Source: an uncultured Erysipelotrichaceae bacterium (GTDB taxonomy: Bacteria; Bacillota_I; Bacilli_A; Erysipelotrichales; Erysipelotrichaceae). Taken from it: a stretch of DNA of 64,000 nucleotides. Position numbers and translations under genes: made by a program. Of the stretch, positions 17,992-26,245 are shown piece after piece (positions within the stretch are counted from its first letter, which is position 1; each line of letters opens with the position of its first letter). The notes beneath the pieces were generated by a model. The model did no database searches. It was not told the DNA's origin and was given only the letters and a program-made list of their open reading frames with translations. The stretch is taken from the NCBI GenBank assembly GCA_947385085.1, contig CANDJN010000008.1, positions 1 to 64,000 of the forward strand, in the 5' to 3' direction.

Positions 17992-18639
17992 ATGGGCAGA
18001 AGAAAAAAAGAACCTAGAAGCGTACATCGTGAAAACATTGTATCAGCGGCATCTACATTGTTTATGGAAAAAGGAATGGCAGCTACTTCAATGGACGATA
18101 TAGCGAAGGCATCGGGTTATAGCAAAGCAACATTGTATGTATATTTTGAAAATAAAGAGGAAATTGTCGGAATTTTAGTGTTAAACAGCATGAAAAAGCT
18201 TTATGATTATATCTCTACCGCGCTGAATCAGCATGATAGCACAGAAGCAAGATATCGTTTTATCTGTCAGGGACTAGTGCGATATCAGGAAGAATTTCCT
18301 TTTTACTTTAAAATGGTACTGGATAAAATAAACATTGAATTTGAGAAATCCGGCTATCTGCCGGAAGAAAAGGAAACCTATCAAATAGGAGAAGAAATTA
18401 ATGCAAAGCTAAAAGATTTTCTGTTGTCAGGGATGGAGAAAGGAGATTTACGAAATGATTTGGAAATGATGCCTGCTATATTTAATTTTTGGGGTATGCT
18501 TTCGGGAATCATTCAGCTTGCGGCTAATAAAGAAGAATATATTAAAAAAAGTATGGGTATAACAAAAGGGCAGTTTTTAGATTACGGGTTTTCACTTGTT
18601 TATCATGCGATAGCAACGAAGGAGAATAATTATGAGTGA
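17992..18639 (+). CDS. TetR/AcrR family repressor
   Basis: 215 residues, RBS AGGAGG. The N-terminal TetR helix-turn-helix spans about residues 15-60 (AASTLFMEKGMAATSMDDIAKASG then YSKATLYVYFENKEE). The C-terminal helical ligand domain is unassigned. The gene overlaps the next one by 8 bp and heads a three-gene operon with a flavodoxin-fold oxidoreductase and an FMN_bind membrane protein, so it probably senses a redox-active or quinone-like compound. That ligand class is inference. Confidence 0.92.
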   Translation: MGRRKKEPRSVHRENIVSAASTLFMEKGMAATSMDDIAKASGYSKATLYVYFENKEEIVGILVLNSMKKLYDYISTALNQHDSTEARYRFICQGLVRYQEEFPFYFKMVLDKINIEFEKSGYLPEEKETYQIGEEINAKLKDFLLSGMEKGDLRNDLEMMPAIFNFWGMLSGIIQLAANKEEYIKKSMGITKGQFLDYGFSLVYHAIATKENNYE

Positions 18640-19201
18640 TAAAAATGTGCTTGCCATTTTGGGTAGTCCACATCCAAACGGAATGACCTCGGCCATGTTG
18701 AATCAGGCAATTCGCAAAGCGAAACAGCTTGGTTATGATGTGACAAAAATTAATTTGTATGAAAAGAAGCTCTCTTTTTGTACAGGCTGTCGTGCTTGTA
18801 TGAATACGCATAGGTGCGTCCAAAATGATGATATACAGGAAATCGTCTCATTGCTTCATCATTGTCAGATCGTTATTCTCGCCGCTCCTGTTTATTGGGC
18901 AAATGTACCGGCCCCGGTGAAAAACTTATTCGACCGATTATTAGGAACGGTTATGGAAGAAACGAAGCAATTTTTGAAACCAAGAATGCGTGGGAAGAAA
19001 TATATGATTTTAACTTCCTGTAATACACCTGTTCCATTTTCGTGGCTATTGGGACAGAGCAGCAGAGCGATTCGCAATATGGATCAATTTTTTAAGACAG
19101 CAGGTATGAAAAAGATTGGCTCAGTCGTCTGTGCAAATGCTAAGAATAAAAAAACACTGTCTAAGCACACGGTGAAAAAGATTGATAGGCGGCTGAAATG
19201 A
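18632..19201 (+). CDS. Flavodoxin-fold NAD(P)H-dependent FMN reductase
   Basis: A 189-residue protein of the NADPH-dependent FMN reductase / iron-sulfur flavoprotein type. The FMN phosphate loop is GSPHPNGMTSAML near the N-terminus. CTGCRACMN gives a Cys cluster as in iron-sulfur flavoproteins, although spacing differs from a classical 4Fe-4S motif. APVYWANVPAPVKNLFDR is the second FMN-contact segment. It overlaps the TetR gene by 8 bp and the FMN_bind gene by 4 bp. Confidence 0.85.
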   Translation: MSDKNVLAILGSPHPNGMTSAMLNQAIRKAKQLGYDVTKINLYEKKLSFCTGCRACMNTHRCVQNDDIQEIVSLLHHCQIVILAAPVYWANVPAPVKNLFDRLLGTVMEETKQFLKPRMRGKKYMILTSCNTPVPFSWLLGQSSRAIRNMDQFFKTAGMKKIGSVVCANAKNKKTLSKHTVKKIDRRLK

Positions 19202-19602
19202 AACCATCCGGGAAAAGAATTATTTTAATTTCGCTCGGTGTTCTTTTGTTTGCGTGTTTGATTTTTCTGGCTGTTTACTTGAAACGTGTGGCAGATTATA
19301 AAAAGGCAGTAGAAGAGACGACCGTTAACGATATTGATATTACCCGTATTTCTGATGGGGTTTTTGATGGAGAATATGATGTGGATTTTGTTTGCGCTAA
19401 GGTGGAAGTAACGATACAAAGTGGGAAAATCATAAGCGTTGACATTTTAGAGCATAAAAATGAGCGGGGAAGCGCTGCGGAAATCATTGCACAGAGAATC
19501 GTGGAGGAACAGAAAATAGATGTTGATGTAGTATCAGGGGCAACGAATTCAAGCATTGTCATAAAAAAGGCAGTTGAAAATGCCTTGATACAAGGGAATT
19601 AG
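19198..19602 (+). CDS. Membrane-anchored FMN-binding protein (FMN_bind)
   Basis: A 134-residue protein with one N-terminal membrane helix (residues 8-28) and an external FMN_bind domain. The motif SGATNSS near residue 112 matches the [D/S]GATxS sequence whose Thr carries covalent FMN in RnfG, NqrC and other flavinylated proteins. DGVFDGEYD is the usual domain start. An ApbE-type flavin transferase would be needed and is not in the window. It is coupled to the upstream reductase by ATGA, so the pair may move electrons to the cell exterior. Confidence 0.85.
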   Translation: MKPSGKRIILISLGVLLFACLIFLAVYLKRVADYKKAVEETTVNDIDITRISDGVFDGEYDVDFVCAKVEVTIQSGKIISVDILEHKNERGSAAEIIAQRIVEEQKIDVDVVSGATNSSIVIKKAVENALIQGN

Positions 19603-19774
19603 AAAACAATTGGAAAAATAATGCATATTGATATTGCGGCTGCTAAAAAAGGATTTATGCCATTGTTAAGCTAAGTGATTATTTATATTGCCTTATCAAG
19701 GGTAAATTAAGGCTCATGCTGGCTTTTTTATAAAAGTTGGGTATAATTATAACTATAGCAAAGGAAGATGATGA

Positions 19775-20659
19775 ATGCCCCGTCGCTGCATGTTAATATT
19801 AAATCCTAAAGCCGGTAAGGGAAAAGTAAAGAGTGCGTTGCTTTCACTTGTGGAAGGCTTTTTTTCCATGGACTATATCGTTACTTGTTTTCCGACTGCC
19901 TATAAATGCCATGCGACGGAACTGATCTTGGAATATGGAAAGGAATATGATTTGATTGCTTGCAGCGGAGGAGATGGTACGCTGAATGAAGTGATCAGTG
20001 GTATGATGATGATCGAGAAGCGTCTGCCATTAGCTTATATTCCAAGTGGTACGGTGAATGACTTTGCCAATACTCTACATCTGACCAGTAATGTGAGTAA
20101 AGCAATGGAAAAGTTCAAAAATGAGGAGCGCTTTGATTGTGATATTTGCTCGTTTAATCAGAGTTACTTCACTTATGTAGCGGCATTTGGAGCATTCACC
20201 GAGGTATCTTATCATACGCCGCAGGCCACTAAAAACACATTGGGCAGAATGGCGTATTTTCTGGAGGGATTTAAACAGCTTACGAAGATCACAACTTATC
20301 ATATGCGAATCACGGCGCCGGATCTCATCATCGAGGATGATTTTGTCTTTGGGGCTATTACCAACGCACGTTCTGTGGCAGGCTTTCAAACCGTTAATAC
20401 CAAGAACGCGAAGCTTGATGATGGTGAATTTGAAGTGTTGTTAATACGGATGCCGCAGAATCCATTGGATTTACAGATTATTATTAGCGCTCTTTTGAAA
20501 CAGGAAATCAATGAGAAATTTATGGAATTCTTTACTGCTTCTTCCTTAAGCATCGAAAGCGATCCTGATGCGTGCTGGACATTGGATGGAGAAGAAGGCG
20601 GTAACCCTGAACAAATTCAAATTACAATTAAGAACAAGGCGATTACGTTTCTCGTATAG
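19775..20659 (+). CDS. Diacylglycerol/lipid kinase (YegS/DgkB-like)
   Basis: 294 residues. The N-terminus LILNPKAGKGK and the catalytic SGGDGTLNEVISG loop are the signature of the DAGK catalytic domain. PSGTVNDFANTL and the C-terminal DGEFEVLLI and DGEEGG segments complete the fold. It would phosphorylate diacylglycerol or a related lipid at the membrane. No clear terminator follows it before the accessory island. Confidence 0.9.
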   Translation: MPRRCMLILNPKAGKGKVKSALLSLVEGFFSMDYIVTCFPTAYKCHATELILEYGKEYDLIACSGGDGTLNEVISGMMMIEKRLPLAYIPSGTVNDFANTLHLTSNVSKAMEKFKNEERFDCDICSFNQSYFTYVAAFGAFTEVSYHTPQATKNTLGRMAYFLEGFKQLTKITTYHMRITAPDLIIEDDFVFGAITNARSVAGFQTVNTKNAKLDDGEFEVLLIRMPQNPLDLQIIISALLKQEINEKFMEFFTASSLSIESDPDACWTLDGEEGGNPEQIQITIKNKAITFLV

Positions 20660-20776
20660 TCTTGTTTTTTAACCGCTAAAGTTCATTTTATCGCACACAG
20701 AATTGCTTTTTTCATATCCTTTTTCTTTAACAAACGCATAAGCGAATGTTTGTTTTCCAAACTGTCCGGCATACTC

Positions 20777-20945
20777 TCAAGCAACATCTCTGTTTTTTTA
20801 GCACAACTTTCTTTGAAATAGTGCATATCACCTTGTTATATCGTAAGATGCCAGTTACTATCAGCTACATGCGATTCTGGCTTTCTGAACAGAGCAAAAG
20901 AAAAAGTGCATTTTACTCATTAGCTATCGGCTTATTTGCACTCTT
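20777..20945 (-). repeat. Diverged repeat copy A (rlmD-downstream-like)
   Basis: Shares blocks with copies B (22310-22495) and C (26120-26245): a TTACTATCAG-type block, GAAAAAGTGCATTT, and ATCGGCTTATTTGCACT. Orientation follows rlmD on the minus strand. It is non-coding; an open frame across it is accidental. Confidence 0.6.
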
Positions 20946-20954
20946 GTTCTTTAT

Positions 20955-20990
20955 TAAACAAGCGCATTCGACACCGCTTGTATTATCTAG
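20955..20990 (-). repeat. rlmD 3'-end-like relic A
   Basis: Read on the minus strand it encodes DNTSGVECACLIKN, like the C-terminus of RlmD (YGIECVCLLLK). It shares CCGCTTGTATnATCTA (+ strand, n = T here and C in the other) with relic D at 24693-24728. It is directly followed by copy A of the repeat. Confidence 0.55.
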
Positions 20991-21043
20991 AGTAAGCATT
21001 AATAGATACAGTAATCCTGTTTGATAATCTCATTAACTTGTCA

Positions 21044-21973
21044 TCAAATGTTTCCTAACATCATCGTTTGTTCTAAACTTTGTTCCATCTCTAATGTCTG
21101 TTCAAAGGCAGGAGTCATTTGATGTTCCATTTGTATATGCATTCCTTTTATATAAAATTCTTTACGTTCTTCTGAAATGATTGTAATCCCGTTATATTCA
21201 TTTGGAATTTCTGAGATTAGATTTACTATCTCCTGCCATTTCTCTTGAATCAAAGGAACATTTCTTTTCATCGACTGCTTTAGATTTTTATCTTGCAAAC
21301 CTAAAAATTTTCTAAAATGCAGTATTTTTTCATCTAGCTCATATTGCACTGCTTATTAACTTTTGCTCGTCTTGTAACAGCCGACTTATTTGCTCATCGG
21401 ATAACTTTGTAGAAAACGATGCCCCATTATCATAAATAGGTTCTAACATGATATCTCCGTTTGATTTTCTAAGGATGCCGCACTTAGTCCATTTATGATC
21501 ACACAGTCCCAAAAACGCTCTTGGATGCCTGTTGCTTGTTTTAATGAAGGATTATACTGTAGATGAATTTTAACCGTTTCGAGACTCGTTTTATTTCCGC
21601 TACTGCTGTCTGATATTGATTGATCCAGTATTTCTTCTAACTGCTGATTATAATAATTCTTGACTTCTCTGAATTCCTGCAGTTGCGTATCCGTATCGGT
21701 AAAATTCTTACAAGCCACAATCAGCTTACCGTTTCGGATTCCCAGTTTTGTTTCATGAACATCATAACCAAGCACTTTATAAATTTGGGTGCCGATATAT
21801 TTTGATAGCGGTGATGTCGTATAATCAATTTCGACATTTTTCATGCTTCTTGTATTCTTAGGGAATTTTAATATTCAATCTTCATTTTGATAAATAATTC
21901 CTAATTTGCTTCCTGCCATACCACCGTATGCTTTGTAATTTTCTTTACAGTTGCTAAAATCTATAATTTCCAT
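21044..21973 (-). pseudogene. Decayed HipA/CtkA-like protein kinase
   Basis: The frame starts at ATG 21973 (MEIIDFSNCKENYKAYGG) and is stopped at codon 33 by TGA (21875-21877) where homologues would have Trp (ED-W-ILKFPK). It continues in frame to 21443 with kinase-like text (SPLSKYIGTQIYKVLGYDV, LIVACKNF, QERFWDCVIINGL). The expected catalytic NxDRHNGN region is missing and the frame shifts; LEPIYDNGASF follows in another frame, and the tail QYELDEKILHF to the end at 21044 is in a third. At least three disabling changes. Homologues are HipA-like Ser/Thr kinases, often toxins, paired with the small gene just upstream. Confidence 0.65.
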
Positions 21974-21986
21974 TTTACACATTCTC

Positions 21987-22211
21987 TCATCCGTGATATC
22001 TTGCACACAATTTATCTCTTTGCTCCATCGTTAATTCTCCTGAATAAATGTACTCCTTTGTACAATTCTCAATAAAAGCACAGCGATCAAAATATACCCA
22101 ATCTTCATTTTGATCCAATTCTTCTAATTCATCGACTACCGATTGAAGATATTTCGGTAGTTTGAAATCGATTTTAATTGTATCATCAACCCAATGGTAT
22201 TGTTTACTCAT
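21987..22211 (-). CDS. Small acidic partner protein of HipA/CtkA-like kinase
   Basis: 74 residues; AAGGA is 7 nt before ATG 22211. The text IDFKLPKYLQSVVDELEELD followed by DWVYFDRC resembles short proteins commonly encoded directly upstream of CtkA-like kinases. It ends 13 bp before the kinase start. Its role (antitoxin, adaptor or substrate) is not known. The partner kinase is broken here, so this may be an orphan remnant. Confidence 0.55.
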   Translation of the reverse strand: MSKQYHWVDDTIKIDFKLPKYLQSVVDELEELDQNEDWVYFDRCAFIENCTKEYIYSGELTMEQRDKLCARYHG

Positions 22212-22309
22212 CATATCATCCTTTCGATTCTCTTGCCTATATTATACCAAAGTCTATCCGGAATGTGATAGAGATTAGATTATTCAATCTTGACTTTTTC
22301 TCTAGCTCA

Positions 22310-22495
22310 ATCTGTTCTCTCAGGAGATATCTCTATTTTTCCTGCACAGCTTTTTTTTGCGAATTATCGCTTATCAGCTTGTTGAATCGTAAAATTATCG
22401 GTTACTATCAGTTCACCTGCATTTTTTCGCTTCTAAAATCCAGTAAATGAAAAAGTGCATTTCAGCCTTTATTCATCGGCTTAATTGCACTTTTA
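22310..22495 (-). repeat. Diverged repeat copy B (rlmD-downstream-like)
   Basis: Closest to copy C. Shared blocks include CGTAAAAT, ACTATCAGTT, TTCGCTTCTAAAA, GAAAAAGTGCATTTCAGCC and ATCGGCTTAATTGCACTTTT. The IS200-type element begins right next to its rlmD-proximal edge, so the adjoining 3'-end relic, if there was one, is lost or displaced. Confidence 0.65.
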
Positions 22496-22500
22496 TTGTG

Positions 22501-23205
22501 TGTGAAAACCCCCAGATAGTCTGGGGGTTCGATAGAGCTTTAGCGATGAGTCTTTAAAATAAAAACTCCTTTTGTTACAATAAAATTGCGGTCTGGCAAC
22601 TGCAATAAGATGAACAAAAGGAGGACGAAAAATGAATAAATCATTTAACGACGTAAATACATTATCACATACAAGTTGGAATTGTAAATACCATATTGTG
22701 TTTGCACCGAAATATAGAAGGAAAGTATTCTATGGGGAAAAACGGCTGGAGATAGGAACAATATTAAGAGAATTGTGTAATTGGAAGGGAGTAAAAATAA
22801 TAACGGCAGAAGTCTGCCCGGATCATGTGCACATGTTGGTAGAAATACCACCGAAGATGAGTGTATCAAATTTCATGGGATTCTTGAAGGGAAAAAGCAG
22901 TATTATGATATATCAAAGATGGGGAAACATGAAATATAAATATCGAAATCGGTCATTCTGGTGCCGGGGATATTATGTGGATACGGCAGGTAAGAATGAC
23001 AAAAAGATAAAGGAATATATCGAGCATCAATTAAAAGAAGATGAACTGAGCGAACAGTTGACACTTGACATTGAAGACCCGTTTACGGGTAATAAGCAGT
23101 AGAATGCAAGTGCCAGACCGTATTGTTACGCTTACAAGCGTAGCCTGAATCTGAGCCCCTAGTGGGCGATTACGTAAAAACCACCAGCTACGCTGGTGGA
23201 TGATT
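22501..23205 (+). mobile_element. IS200/IS605-family element with Y1 transposase
   Basis: Single-gene IS200-type element. The left end carries a perfect 10-bp hairpin at 22507-22529 (AACCCCCAGA/TCTGGGGGTT), the right end an 8-bp hairpin at 23181-23199 (CCACCAGC/GCTGGTGG). These subterminal hairpins are what IS200 transposases recognise. Exact ends are uncertain by several bases. It interrupts repeat copy B. Confidence 0.8.
22632..23102 (+). CDS. tnpA: IS200/IS605 family TnpA (Y1 HUH transposase)
   Basis: 156 residues with RBS AAAGGAGG upstream. The protein is intact: the HUH motif is PDHVHMLVEIPP (His-x-His near residue 64) and the nucleophilic Tyr lies in CRGYYVDTAGKN near residue 118. It would move single-stranded DNA by peel-and-paste. 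No TnpB or accessory gene is present, as expected for IS200. Confidence 0.95.
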   Translation: MNKSFNDVNTLSHTSWNCKYHIVFAPKYRRKVFYGEKRLEIGTILRELCNWKGVKIITAEVCPDHVHMLVEIPPKMSVSNFMGFLKGKSSIMIYQRWGNMKYKYRNRSFWCRGYYVDTAGKNDKKIKEYIEHQLKEDELSEQLTLDIEDPFTGNKQ

Positions 23206-23231
23206 ATTTTCTTTCGAGGGAATATAGCAAA

Positions 23232-24641
23232 AGATGTGTAAATAGAAAAAAACAGGTAAGAATGTAGATACGAAACATACTTACAGGAGGAAAAAATTAT
23301 GAACACATCTTTTATTTCGACAAAGCAAATCAAGGATCTTGTCAATGAACAAAAGTTTACATCAACACAGGAAATCATGGAATGTATGAAAGGTATGTTT
23401 GCGGATGTTTTAGAACAGACTCTGCAAGCTGAAATGGATCAGCATTTAGGCTATGATCGCTCTGAAAGAACATCTTATGAAGGTAAGAAAAACTATCGTA
23501 ACGGCACTGTAAAGCGCACAATGAAAACACAATTAGGTGAAGTGGAAGTCAATGTACCTCGTGATCGCAACGGTGAATTTGAACCGCAGATTATTGGAAA
23601 ATATCAGAGAAATGCGGATGGGATCGAGGAACGGATCCTATCCTTGTATGCCACTGGAATGTCCACAAGAGACATCAAAGATCAGATCAAAGGACTGTAC
23701 GATGTAGAAATTTCTGAAGGTCTGGTAAGCAAGATCAGTGAGCGTATTTTGCCGGAAGTGAGCGAATGGCAGAATCGTCCACTGGAAGCTTTCTATCCAT
23801 TTATATTTATGGATGCGATCCACTATAAAATTAGAGAAGATCATCAGGTAGTAACAAAGGCAGCCTATGTTGTTTTAGGCATCAATAACGAAGGGATGAA
23901 GGAAGTTTTAGGATTATGGGTAGGCGCAAGTGAATCAGCAAAATACTGGATGGGAGTACTAAATGAGTTGAAAAGCAGAGGAGTAAAGGAAGTTTCTCTA
24001 TTCTGCGTAGATGGCCTTACAGGCTTTAGAGAAGCCATAGGAGCGGTCTATCCGAAGGCACGCATACAGCGCTGTATCATCCACCAAATACGCAACAGCA
24101 CACGTTTTGTGAGTTACAAGCATATAAAAGAATTCACACCAAAGGCGGGCAGAGCCTGCAAGATTTAAAGAGTGTTTATCAAGCAAACACAGAGGAGCAG
24201 GCATTGAATCAGTTAGGAATTTTCAAGGAAAAATGGGAAAAACAATATCCAACGGCAATACGCAGTTGGGAGGAAAACTGGGATATCCTCAGCACATACT
24301 TTGATTATCCGGTAGAAATACGAAAAATCATTTATACGACAAATGCGATAGAAGGATTGAACAGACAATTCAGAAAGGTGACAAAAACAAAGACAGTATT
24401 CCCCAATGACGACAGCTTGAGAAAGATGTTGTATTTAGCAATTCAGAATCTTAGCAGCAAGTGGACACAGAGATGTAGAAACTGGGATCTAATACAAAAC
24501 CAGCTTATGATTATGGAAATGGCGGAAGGGTAAAAGTAAAGATAAAAACATATAAAAAACCAGTATAACCGTTGATGAATTGGGTATACTGATAAATGCA
24601 AATACAGATGATGCAAGACATAATTCGTCATCTACATATCT
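23232..24641 (+). mobile_element. IS256-family element, probably inactive
   Basis: Imperfect terminal inverted repeats are suggested by AGATGTGTAAAT at 23232 and ATCTACATATCT at 24630-24641 (10 of 12 matching in inverse orientation). Length about 1.4 kb fits the family. The ends are weakly supported. The transposase inside is frameshifted. Confidence 0.55.
23299..24533 (+). pseudogene. IS256-family mutator-type transposase, frameshifted
   Basis: RBS AGGAGG precedes ATG 23299. The first frame (289 codons to 24168) contains DDE residues Asp in FMDAIHYK and Asp in CVDGLTGF. After HIKEFT an insertion-like stretch with a GCGGGC/GCCTGC near-palindrome shifts the frame. The remainder (DLKSVYQANTEE..., to 24533) continues in another frame and carries the catalytic Glu in NAIEGLNRQFRK. 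As written, no single polypeptide holds all three catalytic residues. Confidence 0.85.
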
Positions 24642-24692
24642 AATCCTGTCGATTATTACTTACACATAATTCTTCACATTCCCTCTTTCGAT

Positions 24693-24728
24693 CAGACATA
24701 CGCATTCTATCCCGCTTGTATCATCTAA
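24693..24728 (-). repeat. rlmD 3'-end-like relic D
   Basis: On the minus strand it encodes DDTSGIECVCLIERGN and ends at a TAA some 20 bp further on. Eighteen of 21 positions match the authentic rlmD 3' end at 26259-26279, and 16 of the next 17 match relic A. Confidence 0.6.
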
Positions 24729-24775
24729 ATAGCAACCAACAAACTACAATAATCACTTGTTGAGCGATAGTATTT

Positions 24776-25930
24776 TTAAACGATTACATTATTAGCTCTG
24801 AAATCTTTTAGCATTAAATTCAATATTAATGCATTTTCATATTCTTTTTTAAAAGCATCTTTCTTATATCCTTTAATTTGAGGTATATGTGGGCATCTAA
24901 TTGCTTTAATATACTCCTCACGCTCCTTCCAATGTTTAATAACGTAGTTTTTAAATAATATTCTTTCCTGTTCGTTTTCAAACAATAGAATCACTTCAAA
25001 ATAACTATCATGAGAATGTCTAGCTTCTTCTGAAAATTCATGTTGATAAAGGAACTCATTTAATTTATATAAAAACGAATTTTTTATCATATATTTATAG
25101 GAAATATCCCACCTCACTTTGCTAATTAAACCAATACTGCTAGTTTCCGGGCATACCGCCATATACCTTCCACCATCTAATAATATTCCACCAACATCCA
25201 CCAATAGTGTTTGATGATAAAATATTTTAATGTCCATCCATCGAGGTCTAGTATTAGTTTGAGAAAATAAATAATACTCATATCCATCCCGCCCATCATC
25301 AGCGTAATCATATTGCAAAGTATATTCTGGAAAGAATGTATAATACTTCAGCATCTCACTATGTGGACTATTTTTCCAATTATTAGGATACTGGAAAAAA
25401 ATCTCAAGACGCTCAAGTGGTGATTGTATTAAACCAAATCTTTTTTTCCATAGCCATTCGACCTTATCAATATCTGCGGAACTAGTTAGAGGAGTATTCG
25501 TGTCTTGTATCCTTGTATATATCTGATTTGGAAAAACACCTTTATACTTTTCTATTAGATAAAACGGGGTGTTCACGCTATTCTTAACAACAATAATATC
25601 AATTTGTTTGTTTTGTATTTCAATCGTTTCTACTAGTACAGTAGGTCTTACATCTCCTGCAAATTTTTTATCTTTCAAAAAATCAATTAACTTTTGCGTA
25701 TTCTTCCTATTTGCGTCTCCTATGATATCTACTACTTGAAAGTCATTTTCTTCATCCACGCCTATTATAATATAACCATCTCTATTAACCAAGTTATTAG
25801 ACATACAGATAATATCATGAAGTAAATTTTGTTTATGACTAACATCATACCATTCTTTTTTAAAATCCCAATACGCACCTTCTTGTTTTAGTGAAATTAA
25901 ATTTAATATTTCTTCTCTTAAATTTTCCAT
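24776..25930 (-). CDS. AlbA_2 (Schlafen-like) domain protein
   Basis: 384 residues. The N-terminal 160 residues match the AlbA_2/divergent AAA-4 pattern: EGAYWDFKKEWYD, HDIICMSNNLVNRDGYIIIGVDEEND (the usual NxxGGxxxxGV position), then QIYTRIQDTN. The remaining 220 residues, from residue 165, are not recognised. AlbA_2 proteins bind nucleic acids, and some act in phage defence or gene control; a defence role here is inference from its place in an island. It is more AT-rich than the flanking core genes. The 300 bp upstream (25931-26231) hold its presumed promoter and repeat copy C, with no other gene seen. Confidence 0.65.
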   Translation of the reverse strand: MENLREEILNLISLKQEGAYWDFKKEWYDVSHKQNLLHDIICMSNNLVNRDGYIIIGVDEENDFQVVDIIGDANRKNTQKLIDFLKDKKFAGDVRPTVLVETIEIQNKQIDIIVVKNSVNTPFYLIEKYKGVFPNQIYTRIQDTNTPLTSSADIDKVEWLWKKRFGLIQSPLERLEIFFQYPNNWKNSPHSEMLKYYTFFPEYTLQYDYADDGRDGYEYYLFSQTNTRPRWMDIKIFYHQTLLVDVGGILLDGGRYMAVCPETSSIGLISKVRWDISYKYMIKNSFLYKLNEFLYQHEFSEEARHSHDSYFEVILLFENEQERILFKNYVIKHWKEREEYIKAIRCPHIPQIKGYKKDAFKKEYENALILNLMLKDFRANNVIV

Positions 25931-26119
25931 TTCAACACCCCCTTAACTTATACATCCAGTGACTAATCTATGTCCTTCGTTATATCCTATTACTACTCCA
26001 TATAATATCTCTTATGCTCTCTTTCTCACTTTATATTAGTATCTATAAAAATGAAAATTAAAATAATTGTTTTTTTGCATATTCATAATTGCTACTGTAC
26101 CTCATAAACTCCTCTATTT

Positions 26120-26245
26120 ATCGCTTACTCCTGCCAGAGCGTAAAATAACCAACTACCATCAGTTCCCTTGCGTTTTTTTGCTTCTAAAACTAAGTATAT
26201 GAAAAGGCGCATTTCAGCCTTTTTTATCAGCTTATCTGCACTCCT
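26120..26245 (-). repeat. Repeat copy C, directly after rlmD
   Basis: Overlaps the last codons and the immediate downstream sequence of rlmD, including its terminator-like hairpin (AAAAGGC ... GCCTTTT on the minus strand). Copies A and B resemble it. Confidence 0.65.

Noticed and set aside
20746..21024. 92-codon open frame on the plus strand
   Set aside because: It runs across repeat copy A and relic A in antisense; other repeat copies do not keep the frame and no RBS is present.
21875..21877. TGA read as Trp, as in Mycoplasma
   Set aside because: Many intact genes in the window end in TGA and use TGG for Trp; the kinase also has other defects.
22178..22450. 90-codon open frame on the plus strand
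   Set aside because: Covers repeat copy B and the leader of the minus-strand small gene; not conserved between copies.
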